64,000 bases of DNA from Datisca glomerata (taxonomy: Eukaryota > Streptophyta > Magnoliopsida > Cucurbitales > Datiscaceae), in contig QANY01009128.1 of the NCBI GenBank assembly GCA_003255025.1, forward strand, positions 1,798,547 to 1,862,546, read 5' to 3'. Positions 48,373 to 59,824 of the stretch are shown here, one piece after another (within the stretch, counting starts at the first letter, position 1; every line of letters begins with the position of its first letter). The translations under genes were made by a program, and so were the position numbers. The notes below the pieces were generated by a model, which did no database searches, was not told where the DNA came from, and saw only the letters and a list, made by a program, of their open reading frames with translations.

Positions 48373-50462
48373 TGCTGGGGATAGTGTCTTCAAAGCATGT
48401 GTAATGTCATTTAATTTAGAAATTAATAAAAATATTTTTCTTATAACTGTCTTTTCTGAATTATTATTGAATAATTTAATATAAATATCTAAAAAGTTTG
48501 TATTCATCGATGAGACTATGATTTAGTATAAGAGGATTAAGATCATAGACAATGAGTAAAATAGTCCATAATATATTAAAGTATAAAATCTTTAATGAAT
48601 GGTTGCTATTACGGTTTACTAAATATTTTGAATGCATGTGATTTGGGTACGGATCGGTGATGTGGATAGACATATTAGTGAATGTACTTTATATGATTAG
48701 ATTATATAGGATATGACCGATGTGAATTAATATCTTTATTAACTTACCGTTTATCATAAAAATTTAATACAGATCAATCAGATGATCATATATAGACCAG
48801 TCTAAATGTTGAGTAGTCATGAACTCCTATACATGTCTACATGATTTTTTGATTCACTCGCTAAGGTTTGTTTGTAAAATAAACTAGTGACTTTTGTTTT
48901 GGAGATTTAGTGACATGCATGACTGGGAACATATTCTTACAAGATTTAGAAACCAAGTTTCATAACAGATCTTATATTAATTCTCCTAAGTGTTAATTAT
49001 GGAATTGAATGGTTATTGAGCTCAAATTTGTAATACAATTATAAATTAACCGTTCACTGATGAATTAATTATACTTAAGGATCAAGAGGTAATAAGAAGG
49101 GTAAAACAGTAATTTTGATCAGTTCTAATTTACGAACCAATAATTGAAGGACAAAATGATATGAAATAATTATATCAATGGACTACATGAGATTACACTG
49201 TAAATATATTATGTAATTACTAAAAGTGTAATTCTATATATATAATGGAGTAATAATGAAATTAATAAATAAAATTATTTAATTAAAGAATTTAATTAAT
49301 AATTTAATTTATTGAAGCTTAGAATTATGGGTCATGGTCCCCAAGCCACCTTGTACTATACAGTCTAGGTGTGAATGTTTCAAGATATAAGAAAATGACT
49401 AGCTTGTAAAAAGAATTAAGTTTTTGGGGTAGGTATGTAATTATGAAATAGTTATGTGTAGTTAATTGATTAAGTATTAATTAATTTAATTAATTAATCA
49501 AATCTTCAGAAATTCTTAATTAATTAATTATATCATTATTTATGAATTAATCCATAGTGAGATGGTATATTTGATTTATGAAATTAAAAAAATTAAATTA
49601 TTATAAGATAATAATTTGAATTTATTAATCTGTTAGTTTTACATTAGCATATAAGTTAGTTGATATGTGTTATCAGATAAGTTAATTTTGAATTAACTGA
49701 TATTTAGATATTTATCTGATTAAATAATGAATTAAAAAAAACTGTCACATGGCATATCGGACTGCCATACGCCACTCACTAATTTGAAATTAGGGATTGA
49801 CGTGATACACTGTAGTATCGCACGCCACTACAATGGTGTATCACACACTGCAGTGTCGCACAACACTTCAGTTGTGCGCAGACTGCAGTGGATCCCACTA
49901 CAGTGACACATTTTTATAATTAATTTATTATTTGAAAATCTTAAACCTAATGAGCATTGACTTAGAATATAAATAGATAATATTCTATTTGCCTCGTAAA
50001 CAATCAATTGATCAATAAATCGATTAATCAAAAACTCTGTGAATTCTCTAATTCTCTCTCAAAGTTATGTCTCAAAAGTACTTCTCCAAATCTCTAGATC
50101 TCACGTGTTGAGTACATCTAGAGATAGAAAATTATTTTTGATTCATTATACGTGTCCACACACGTCCTAGTGTGTTTGAGGATTAGTTTAGAAGATCTTG
50201 GTGTTGATCTCAAAGTTTGTTCATCGTGAAATTGAATGTTCATTATTTTTACTAGAAGATTGCGAGGACGCTTGATAGACTTCAAGAGGTAAAATTATTT
50301 TCTTTGAGTGTCTATTAATTTAATGTATAGATATATAATGGATCCGTATAGAAATTTTTTTTCACAAAAGTTATTTTTTTAATATGTGGCGTCGCGACTA
50401 TTTTTCAATCAACAAAATTTTCAAAAACCACCCCCTCCGCTGCGCAAGCCGCAAATCCAACA
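48373..50462 (+). mobile_element. Solo LTR (2.1 kb), same family as 28233-30425
   Basis: It begins TGCTGGGGATAGTG and ends CCGCAAATCCAACA. Flanks TCAAT (48368-48372) and TCAAC (50463-50467) match in 4 of 5 positions. It aligns along its length with the copy in the Gypsy element. A block of TGTAGTATCGCACGCCACTA-type repeats lies at 49740-49905. Confidence 0.85.
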
Positions 50463-50699
50463 TCAACTTTCATAAATCTACCCACAATAAGAACTTATAT
50501 GAGAGACTCATATAAGAACTTCGAACTAACGTCAACGCAATGATCGACCAATAAACTTATTGCCTGACGAAGATCATGTTGTAAGATGTCAAAAGATCAC
50601 ATATGAGCATTTATGAACTTTGTTATTTTAAGGCACTCTGAATATCGCTCCTTAATAGCCGTAGCCTCCATGTACATATTTTTTTAGTACAAACAATCA

Positions 50700-51000
50700 C
50701 CAATAATGTTGGCGTAGATTTGAAGACTTGATGGGTTCAAATAGTTATTTATGACTACTTGAACCCTTCAAGTAGTTATTTTTATTCTGTCAGTCAGCAA
50801 ACCAAAGACTAGGTGACTACTTGAAGGGTTTAAATAATTTTTTATGACTACCTGAACCATTCAAGTAGTTATTTTTTTCTGCCAGTCAGCGACCCAAACA
50901 TCATGTGACTACTTGAAGGGTTCAAGTAGTTATTTATTACTACTTGAACCCTTTCAGAAGTTATTTTTATTATGCCAAGTAATTACTTGAGCCTTTTTCT
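50700..51000. repeat. Palindromic CTACTTGAA/TTCAAGTAG units, right arm
   Basis: Three pairs of units are spaced by TTATTTTTATTCTGTCAGTCAGC-like spacers, mirroring those at 46710-47030 in inverted orientation. Confidence 0.9.
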
Positions 51001-51039
51001 ACATCTAAAAAAGAGAAGAATGGGTACCCGGGTTCATCT

Positions 51040-51290
51040 CGTTGAAGAATAATAATAATAATAGGTACATCTCGCTGAAGAAGAAGAATAATAGGTACAT
51101 CTCGCTGAAGAAGAAGAATAATAGGTACATCTCGCTGAAGAAGAAGAAGAATGAGTCTCGCTGAATAAGAAGAAAAAGAATGGGTCACCGTCTTGCTGGA
51201 GAATCACAAGGTCTCATTGAAGAAGAAGAAGAAGAAGAAGAAGAAGAAGAAGAAGAAGAAGAAGATGAATATGATGATGATGAAGAAGAA
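51040..51290. repeat. 30-bp tandem repeat and (GAA)n microsatellite
   Basis: Three copies of AATAGGTACATCTCGCTGAA plus a GAAGAAGAAT tail (about 51057-51145) are followed by a long GAA run (about 51218-51264). They are part of the right arm of the inverted-repeat element; the left arm has the matching CTTCTTC-rich stretch at 46180-46420. Confidence 0.9.
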
Positions 51291-51562
51291 GAAACATGAC
51301 TCAGGCAGCAAACTTCGTTGAAGAAAAGAGAAGAAGCAAGATAAGAGTTCGTTGAAGAAGATAGAAGAAGCAAGACAAGATGAAGCAGCATATGAGATGA
51401 ATATACAGGAAGCCAAAAATGGAGAAATGGGTATTGATTTGATAGTTACATGAATAGTTTCTTTGATTGATTTTGTGGGCCAAAGATATAAATTTATTAT
51501 ATTTGGGAAATGAGTATATATTTATAAATAAAAGTTGTAAAGTGTGTATTTACAAATAACCC

Positions 51563-54090
51563 CCGAAAATGGTCAAGGTATCTAATTACTCCCACCGTAC
51601 GATGACGCTTACTAATAGGCCCTCTGGCCCGCTTATATATTTGGGACTCATTTAGGGAAATAGTTCAGTTTTAAAAATAAGTAAGAGAATGACAAAAAAA
51701 GTAATATTTGCAAGAATGACTTATTTTTTTGTAACAATAAATGTTTTTTTAATAAAACTGGAAAAATTTTATGTACAGGTATACTGTAGTATATAAATAT
51801 ATCCTATGGTATATATTTATATATCATAGTATGTTTTTATATACCATCAAATATACCATAGTATATTTTTATATATCATATGTGGTATACTATGGTATAT
51901 TTATATACTATAATATATTTAATATACCATTAGTATATATTTTATATATTTTTATATATCACTCGTGATAATTATACATCATACCAGTATCATACTCCTT
52001 ACCCCACTCAAATTTGTCTCCTTCACCTTCTCTAGAGCTTTAATCTCTCCAAAATCAAACAAGAAAATCAAACGAAAAATCATATGAGGACGAGAAACCA
52101 GAATACAAGGGCAAGAAACTAGAAATTGTTGCCCAAAAATCATATCTCTGAAACCTAAACTGAAGCACCTAAAAAATGCCGACGATGAGAGTACAATGGT
52201 GAGAAAATTAGGCGATAACCGACGAACAACAAGCCAAAAGAAGAATCTAGTGAGAAATAAGAAACCAGCAAGGACCGCAAAAGAGAAAGGAAGGAGATCG
52301 CGAGAGAGAAAGAAGGAGATCACGCGAGAGAGATGCTGCTTTGAAATTTCGGCCATATCATCAAAATAGAAAAAAGGACATTTAACAAAAGTGAAAAATA
52401 AACTAGACTAAATACCTAATTCCCTATATTTGGAAAGGGTGGATTGTAAGCCCAAATCTCGAACATTGTCTACTAGAAGAAAATTGGTGTTTTTAGGGGT
52501 ACTTGCCATTTGCTACATGTGTTGCGCATGATATAATAATTTAATATGTATAATATTTTTGTGCAATTGTTTAATACTATTTATAGTAGACTAAAGTATT
52601 AAACTAATGATAAACTATCAAAATTCAATTTATTGGTTTCTTCATGTTAAAATATGTGCAGATGAGAGTGAAAATAAAATATTTTATTTTGTAAGAAGTA
52701 TGAAAAAATTGAGAGATAAAAAATAAAAATTAACAAATTAATAACACAACACCTTAAAAAATATATTAAAAAGAATATTAAAGTATTTTATTTAATTTTA
52801 TTAAGTGAATCCATTAAATATATGTATAAGCATACGTGTCAATCAATCACATTTGAACGTATCAAATAATAAATGGTAGCGTTAGAATAGTAAACAACTT
52901 AGATAAAATCATCCATAAAATATTTTTATTCTCATGTAACTTTTAATGTAGTATTATTCAAGATATATCTTATAGATAGTTACAATTCTTAGCCTATAAT
53001 ATATTATTTATATTTTTTAAACTTGTTTAGTAATTTCAATCTGTCCATTTTCACAACTTACTATTAATGACACATAAATATTTTTTAAAGTTAGTCTAAC
53101 TATTCAAACTAAAATATTAAGTATTCAATTAAAAATTTTCAAATTAAAATATCCAGTCTAAATGTGTAATAAAATAATGTAAATTTAATTTAAGATAACT
53201 TATTGAGAGTAATTTATTAATAGTATTATGGACGTTTATGATAAATAAATAGTTAAAATTTATTATTGAGTTATTATCTTGATGGTCATTTAAGAAAATT
53301 CAGGATTAATAGTTGGATAAAATGGTCAAAAAATGATTCTCATTGCCTTGTCACTTTTAATATATTATAGATTATAGATATACTATGTTAGAAACTTATT
53401 TGACAAAGTAGTCATTAATTTTTATTTTTAACATTTTAGCCGATTAGGTAAAGAAGCAACAAAAAAACTACATAATTTTACTATTATAACCATAAATACA
53501 TAGAATATTAAAATAATGTAATTACTGAAATTAGATATAATTAATTAAAATAATTATATAATTTATTTAATAAATAAGATAGAGCATTAAATATGAAAAA
53601 AGATCATAACTGAATTAATCATTAACAAATTTTAAAAAATGGTTAGATATACTTATCTAAGTAAAATGAAAATTTTAAACATATGTAGATTTACTTAGAT
53701 TTGAGTCCTCTCAAGTTTCAAACATTATTTTATTCTTTCACTCCAAAAACCCTTATGTTCCATTTGTTTTTTGAAGTAAATTCCTCACTCTTTTGGAATT
53801 TGATGCAGGTGGTCATCAAAGACGCTTTCATTGGAATAGGATTTCAGGAAAGAACATAAGTTTATGACTTCCAAGCTGCCTTGCATGATCATATGAAGTA
53901 TCTTGACTCAACTAGGTAAATGGGGTCAGTATAGAAAAATAAGAAGAAAATGTTGGCCAAAAGGTTATAATTTACACAAATGGCCAAAATTTATAATGGT
54001 TCATCCTTAAAAATTAAAAAACATAGTAAATATATAAAATTGACCTCACTAATAAGTGACTCTCGCGGACAATGTTACGTAATTTATAGA
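51563..54090. other. AT-rich intergenic sequence
   Basis: It contains a block of TATA-rich repeats (TATATTTTTATATACCATAGTATA-like, 51775-51965). A stretch of moderate GC follows (51970-52360) with an open minus-strand frame of 125 codons lacking a recognised domain. Beyond that, low-complexity AT-rich DNA. No gene can be supported. Confidence 0.55.
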
Positions 54091-55800
54091 TATTTACTCT
54101 ATGATATATAATAATTTACTAGTGTATTTTTACGTACTATCAGTATATCGCAGTATATTTATGCTATATTTCTATATACTATTAGTATAACGTAGTATAT
54201 TTTTATATACCAAAGTGGTGAAGGAAGCCGGGACCAGATCTGGTCACGGCGGTCAGGGAAGCCATGACCAGATCTGGTCCCGACGATCCTACGAAACTCG
54301 ATGGTGAATTTAATGTCTATGAGAGATACGAAGACGATTGGAGGGTGGTTTTCGATGAGGGAGAAGAAATTGAAGCCGATGGAGTCGAGATAAACCATTT
54401 TTTTTTTAAAATTGGAACGGAGGTCCTGGGTGAGGGATGGTGGGGGCGATACAGAAGAGGTTTTAGGGGTTATTGGGGCTGGTTTGTAAGGGAGGGAAAT
54501 GGGTGTTTTGGTGGAGGAAGCTATGCGGAAGGCAACGTTTGAGGGACGATAAATTGGAAAAAACTCATGGCTGGGCAAAAACTGGCAGAGACGAGGAAGA
54601 AGAGAGACGTGGAGCAGCGGCAACCTGCAAAATGAATAAAAAATAATAAAGCCTAAAAAACATACAGTTAGTTTTACAAAATGAAAAAAAAACGTAAATG
54701 AACAAATAAAATCATAACTAACTAACAAACTAAAAGGAGAATCTGGTCATATGTGCAACATAAAATTAAAACATATAATATAAAATTAAAACTCTAGAAG
54801 ATCCCCTAATTTTCCCAAGTATCTTTCATTTACTTACTGCAATTTTTTATCATATGGACTTCATTAATCAACAAAACTACTTTATTATATTTAGCAGATA
54901 GTTATATCATTCCATAAAACACCATTTCGTTTTAAAAAAACTACATTATATTCAGCGGATATATTTACTTAAAGTTATGTAGATTAACTTAGATTTGAAT
55001 TTACTTAAAATTATGTAGATTTAATTAAATTTGAATTTACTTAAAAATTTGCTTAACCGAAAAAGTGTGCTTATTGTTGTAAAAACTGCTTATTTAACAA
55101 AATACACTGACTCCACATTAACCTAATATTAATTAATTTTCTTTATCAATTACTTAGTGAAACAAAAAAGCTTTACCATCATTTACCTAGAGAAGTAAAA
55201 TTTAGGGAAATTTTGCATTATAGATAAGATTAGGAAGGTGTTTTAAGCAATAACAGATTTTTTAGATTTATAGGTAAATAATAAGTTTCTTAAATAAGCA
55301 ATCATTTTAGACAAAAAATACCCTTTCGTCCATATAAAATTACAAGCCTATTAATTCGGGTAAATCAACTAATTATAGTTTATATACCTAGTTGATATAC
55401 CATATAATTAAAGAAACAAAAAATATAGATTATTACGAAATCAACATAAATATACTATAAAATCTGAAAATTTTGAAAAAAAACACAAATCACAGCTCTC
55501 CTAAACCGTGAGATTTTAAATCACTCAATCACCGTAATTAATATAGATTACTGATATACTTAGAAATTAATATCTACAATTAATTGATACTAAATAAATT
55601 AAACTTTTCATAAAACTTAAATCTTCAAAAATTAAACAATCTCACCTCTCCCTCAACCGGTCAGTAAACCAATCTCAACCTCATCTATTAAATAAAATAA
55701 ATTCAAATTTTAAAATCCATCAATGATATTTCAGGAAAAAAAACTAAAAAATAAAAACATAAACTACAGTTAAGGTAACTACCCTTACTACGGTAAAAAA
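54091..55800. other. Intergenic with a second TATA-repeat block and a GC-richer patch
   Basis: 54100-54210 resembles the TATA-repeat block at 51775-51965. It is followed by a GC-richer stretch (54215-54640) with open frames on both strands but no recognised domain. GACCAGATCTGGTC occurs twice (54232-54245 and 54266-54279). The two regions may be ends or copies of the same unrecognised repeat. The rest is AT-rich. Confidence 0.45.
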
Positions 55801-55847
55801 CATGTCAATCAAACACAATAAAAAACTAAAGAATAAAACAAAATCAA

Positions 55848-56370
55848 GAAAAAACTTTCATAGTTGCGAACCATTCCCGAAAACTCTCTATCGTCCCGAG
55901 ACCGCCATTGACGTCAGCGAACCTCTATTGAGGAAATATGATTTACCTTTGCCGTCAATGGAGTTTTTATCTCGTCAATGGAATTATCCCTCGTCAATGG
56001 AGTTATTTTTCATCAATGGAGTTACCTTTTGTCGTCAATGGTTATGTTTCAGATGGGCGCCAATGGAGGTTTATCGACGTCAATGGTGGTCAATCGATGA
56101 TGAATGTTGATGAAAAAAATCAAGAAAAAAGCTGTCATAGTTGCAAACCATTCCTGAAAACACTCCATCCTCCCAGGTCGCCATTGACGTCGGCAAACCC
56201 CATTAAGAAAAGATGATTTACCTTTACCGTCAATGGAGTTTTTCTCTTGTCAATGGAGTTATCCCTTATCAATGGAGTTATTCCTCCTCAATGGAGTTAC
56301 ATCTTACCGTCAACGGTTCTATTTCAGGTGGGCATCAAAGAAAGTTTGTCGACGTCAATAGCGGTCATTC
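55848..56370. repeat. 275-bp tandem duplication with GTCAATGGAGTT minirepeats
   Basis: The phrases TTTCATAGTTGCGAACCATT / TGTCATAGTTGCAAACCATT and GATTTACCTTT recur with a period of 275 bp (for example 55941 and 56216). Each copy contains four to six GTCAATGG(A)GTT motifs spaced 15-25 bp apart. Confidence 0.88.
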
Positions 56371-56452
56371 GGTGATGAATGTTGATGAATGTTATCAATC
56401 GGTGATGAACGTTGATGAAAGTTATCAATCGGTGATGAATGTTGATCAATGA
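56370..56452. repeat. 28-bp tandem repeat
   Basis: Three units of CGGTGATGAATGTTGATGAA plus GTTATCAAT follow directly after the 275-bp duplication. Confidence 0.88.
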
Positions 56453-57737
56453 TTTCGATTCAAAATAAGGATGAGGGTGGAGTATTTCGGATGTTTGATA
56501 AATGCAATACTCAATTCTAGAATGAATGAGAGTAGTTTTTGAAACAAAATTATAATTCCGGAATAGATTATCAATCGGCCATAACCAAAACACCACCAAA
56601 AGTGAGCTTTAAAAAAACATCAGTGTCTAATTAAATCTGAATTTAAAATAAAATATATTAATTACATTAATAACCAAAATTCTAAAATATATTAATTAAA
56701 ATAAAAGATAATCAATCTTATTAATTATCATGGTCCCATGAAATTAAACACAATAATCTACACGTGAGGGGAAAAAAGTCAAGCAAAATTCATCAATCAA
56801 AAATTGCTGACATGGCAACTAAAAAACTGCTATTTACCTAAATAATTGAAAACCCTGTTATACCTTAAATCATGTTTCAAAACCTATCTATATGGTGCAA
56901 TTGCTTCAAAATTTATGTGGAAGAGAGAGAGAGATGCTACTTACCCTGTTTACCATTTGTTTTCAAACTCTAGTTTTATCCTAATATTTAACTAATTTTC
57001 TTTATCAATTACTTAGTAAAAGAAAAAAACTTTACCATCTTTTACCTAGGGAAGCAACATCTACAAGGAAGAGAGAGAGATGCTACTTACCCCACTTCCC
57101 TTTTATTTTCAAACTCTAGTTTTACCATAATATTTAACTAATCTTATTTATCAATTACTTAGTGAAATAAAAAGATTTACCATCGTTTACCTAGGGAAGC
57201 AACATTTACGGCAGTACAACATATATACACTATGATAATGGTCAAAAACACTATCATATCGTTTTAATAATGTTTCTGAAAATACACACTTAATGAAAAT
57301 TATATAAGTAAATATATGAGAAAATATTTAGGGATAATAATTTTCATAATAAATTATATAAGTAGTTATCTAAATAAAGTAGACTAATAAAAATGAATAT
57401 TAGTTATTAATAATGAAAATACTTACATTAATATCATTCATATTCATATATATGATATATCTCATGTATATTATAACATATTGTGGATTTTATATCATAA
57501 ATGAAAGTGTTAACTCTTATTTTTTGTTATTATTAGTGTTAATCGGTTTTTTATATATGTCACGTATATAAGTTTTGACTTAGCAATTTTATAGTGTAAT
57601 TAATATAATTAAATTTATTTTAGATAGATAAGAAAATCTAAAGTATTTTTACTGATAAATAAATATATTAATTATTTTGAATGATTAATATATTTATTAT
57701 TTAATCATTAATATTAAATGTCTTAGAAAAAGGGTGG
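56453..57737. other. AT-rich intergenic with a 146-bp duplication
   Basis: Two copies (about 56925-57070 and 57071-57216) share GAGAGATGCTACTTACC, TCAAACTCTAGTTTTA and ACCTAGGGAAGCAACAT at a spacing of 146 bp. A third partial copy lies near 55120-55200. No gene recognised. Confidence 0.75.
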
Positions 57738-57974
57738 AACTACTACAAATACTATGTTTAACGACGGGAAAACCCATTGTAAAAGACAATTAACGATGGT
57801 TACTCATCCGTCGTAAAAAAGAGTGTCCTAAAAAATCATCTATTTTTTACGACAGTGATTTTTTTACGATGGTGGGTTAATGAACCGTCGTTATAAATTG
57901 TCACAACCGTAAGAGTTACTTTTTAGTGACGGTTTATGGAATAACCGTCGTTAAAGATATTCATTTAAAAAAAA

Positions 57975-58195
57975 TAGCTGGAAAAGCCTGAGACTCCCAG
58001 CACCAAGTAGAAACCCTCTTGTTTGAAGCATTACAACTGAGACCATAGTCTACTCGCCTGCTAGATCGATTTGGGCCTGCACACTCCTCATATCAATCTC
58101 CTCACTAGCACCTCCAATAAAGTCTACATGAGTATCCTGAACAAGGCCTCCTTCTAAGGCTTCATAAGAACCATGCAATTTTGCATATGCCTTCT
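57975..58195 (-). pseudogene. DEK1 phytocalpain fragment carried by the outer CACTA
   Basis: After a proper acceptor (CTTACTAG, 58196) the frame reads [20 protein letters not shown], then [21 protein letters not shown] one-base shift and a stop follow, then RLWSQL, FKQEGF and GAG-like pieces. This order is that of the cysteine-protease core of plant DEK1 (DEFECTIVE KERNEL 1), between its catalytic Cys and His. Neither catalytic residue region is present as far as I can see. The fragment ends 237 bp from the transposon terminus. A capture by the transposon, not the functional gene. Confidence 0.85.
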
Positions 58196-58239
58196 CTAGT
58201 AAGATACCACAATTTAGTAAAAAACTGCATTAAGAAAAT

Positions 58240-58560
58240 CTATGATTAATGTCCATAGATTGTCATATAAAATAAAAATAAACATTTTTAAGCAATAATA
58301 TGCAAGATTTAATCAGATCTCTTACCCCACTTGCAAGAAATTCAATTGAAATTGTGTTCTTAAACAAAGTGTGTTGAGGAATGATCTAATAGAAAAGGGA
58401 AAGTAAGTCTTAATCAGAGGACAAAACATGTTAGCAACAAGTAAATATATTCTGCAGCTTTCTCTTAAATATACCTTTCCTTCAAATTTCCTTCAATAGA
58501 AGCATCACCAAGCTTTATTTCCAAGTTCAATGAAATCTAAAATATGTAACAGATATCATT
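58240..58560 (-). pseudogene. Exon-like pieces of unknown origin between the DEK1 and ESD4 fragments
   Basis: Two stretches look like exons on the minus strand: one reading ISLNLEIKLGDASIEGNLKE before a GTATAT donor (about 58540-58480), another reading IIPQHTLFKNTISIEFLAS before a GTAAGA donor (about 58385-58322). I could not identify the parent gene. They may be part of a third captured gene. Confidence 0.4.
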
Positions 58561-58914
58561 AAAAGGAAAAAACAATAGATCACTCATATATAAAAAAGTA
58601 TATGAAGCAGTAAAAATGATCAACACAAATAACAAAACACCCAATAGAACTTTTAGTGAGGAATGATACTGGCACATATTTCAAAAGAGAAATAATATCT
58701 TGAATCCATTACTTTGTCACCTTTATTCTAGATTAAGGAAATCATAAACTCAATATAGCCGATGGGAAAAAGTAAACTAAACCTAGCAACAAACAGAAAC
58801 ATTGATGATGATCTACTCTTGCTCCCCGATGTCCATCAACACTGTAAATGAGCAAAAAAACTGTAAGAAAAATTCAAGAGATTTTGAACTAAAGAAATAT
58901 GCAGAAGATATTTT

Positions 58915-59824
58915 TTTTCTTTTTTCTCTTTCTTTCAGCAATTTGAGGTACAAATTGATAACCTGAATGAAACACACAATCACACACATCAGATAATCCT
59001 TATCACGCACCAGCCAGTGAAAATGAGAATAAGTTAACAAAAAAATAAAAAGAAGCACCTCATCATTGAGCCATGCCCCTGGTCTGAGGCACTGGAACCT
59101 TTCCCCAGAAATCTCTATATTTGAATTCTCGTGAGCAACCAAAATCTTCCTCCTGCTGAATGAATGCCAAAGATGTCACAAAAGAAAAGTCGCCCAATTT
59201 ATGACTGGTTACATATAGAGTCAGATGATACCGGTTAGCAGAAAATGCATGTTCAACCTCATCTTCCTCTTCCTATGTAAGAGGGATAAAAGGTTCTCGC
59301 GGTACTTCCTGGAAAGCAGTAAATGCCCATTGATCATCATACGAACTTCTCAACCAGATCAATTATATTAGAAGCAAGAAACGGAATCTAAATACTTTCA
59401 CAACATCCCGCAAGTAATGTTCAAATATAGTTCAAATTATAATTGCAATTTCCCCGGAAAAGACACCAAAAAACTTGATGTGCAAATTTTACTCGCAACG
59501 GTACAAATCTAATGGAATATAGAGAAAAAGGTCGAAACACAAGTATTGCTAGAACTAAGAAAGCCTAATTTAATTTTAGCATCTCAAATTTGTTTTGGTT
59601 TAAAGTAATTTAGAATTTTAATGTGAAAGTTATTGAAGTAGTGGTAGATGGGACTCAATGGAATTAAATGGAAACATTACCTTTATTGGTTTCTTCTCTG
59701 GACGTTCTAAGTGCAAAGAAGATCGACGCTTCTCATACAACTCGATATCAAAATCCAAATTTTTTAATCTGGAATTCCTCTTCCACACATTAATAATGCC
59801 AGTAAGGAAAACCAAGGATCCCAA
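58915..59824 (-). pseudogene. ESD4/ULP1-type SUMO protease fragment carried by the outer CACTA
   Basis: Four exons in order on the minus strand: about 59824-59681 (LKNLDFDIELYEKRRSSLHL ... KKPIK); 59308-59232 (EVPREPFIPLT, stop, EEEDEVEHAFSANR); 59152-59059 (RKILVAHENSNIEISGE, CLRPGAWLNDE); and 58962 to about 58918 (VINLYLKLLKEREKR). Junctions have AG acceptors and GT donors, and the phases agree. This matches the start of the C48 peptidase domain of plant ESD4/ULP1 proteases, which cleave SUMO. The catalytic His, Asp and Cys regions are absent. A TAG stop in the second exon also breaks it. A captured, truncated copy. Confidence 0.88.

Larger units (their letters stand above)
45967..51562. 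mobile_element. Transposon with about 1-kb inverted arms, upstream of ATG8
   Basis: The left end GGGTTGTTTGTAAATATATA (45967-45986) matches the reverse complement of the right end, GGGTTATTTGTAAATACACA (51543-51562). The similarity continues inward (ACTTTTATTTA, ATACTCATTTC, CTTCTTC-rich stretch) down to blocks of CTACTTGAA-type palindromes (46710-47030 and 50700-51000). Possible flanking duplication: CCGGAAA (45960-45966) and CCGAAAA (51563-51569). No transposase is present. Long inverted arms and captured coding pieces suggest a non-autonomous MULE-like (Pack-MULE) element; this class is inference. A solo LTR (48373-50462) and a MITE (47066-47551) are nested in it. Confidence 0.65.

Noticed and set aside
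51979..52356. Minus-strand frame of 125 codons with hydrophobic stretches
   Set aside because: No recognised domain, no good start context, and it sits beside TATA-rich repeats in a gene-free stretch.
54159..54728. Minus-strand frame of 189 codons and an overlapping plus-strand frame
   Set aside because: Neither has a recognised domain. The long frames follow from low stop density in a GC-richer patch.
58813..59142. A complete small gene reading through 59142-58813
   Set aside because: Only its first 28 codons and an internal VINLYLKLLKERE piece match ESD4. The part between is an intron with GT and AG ends, so this is an exon-intron read-through.
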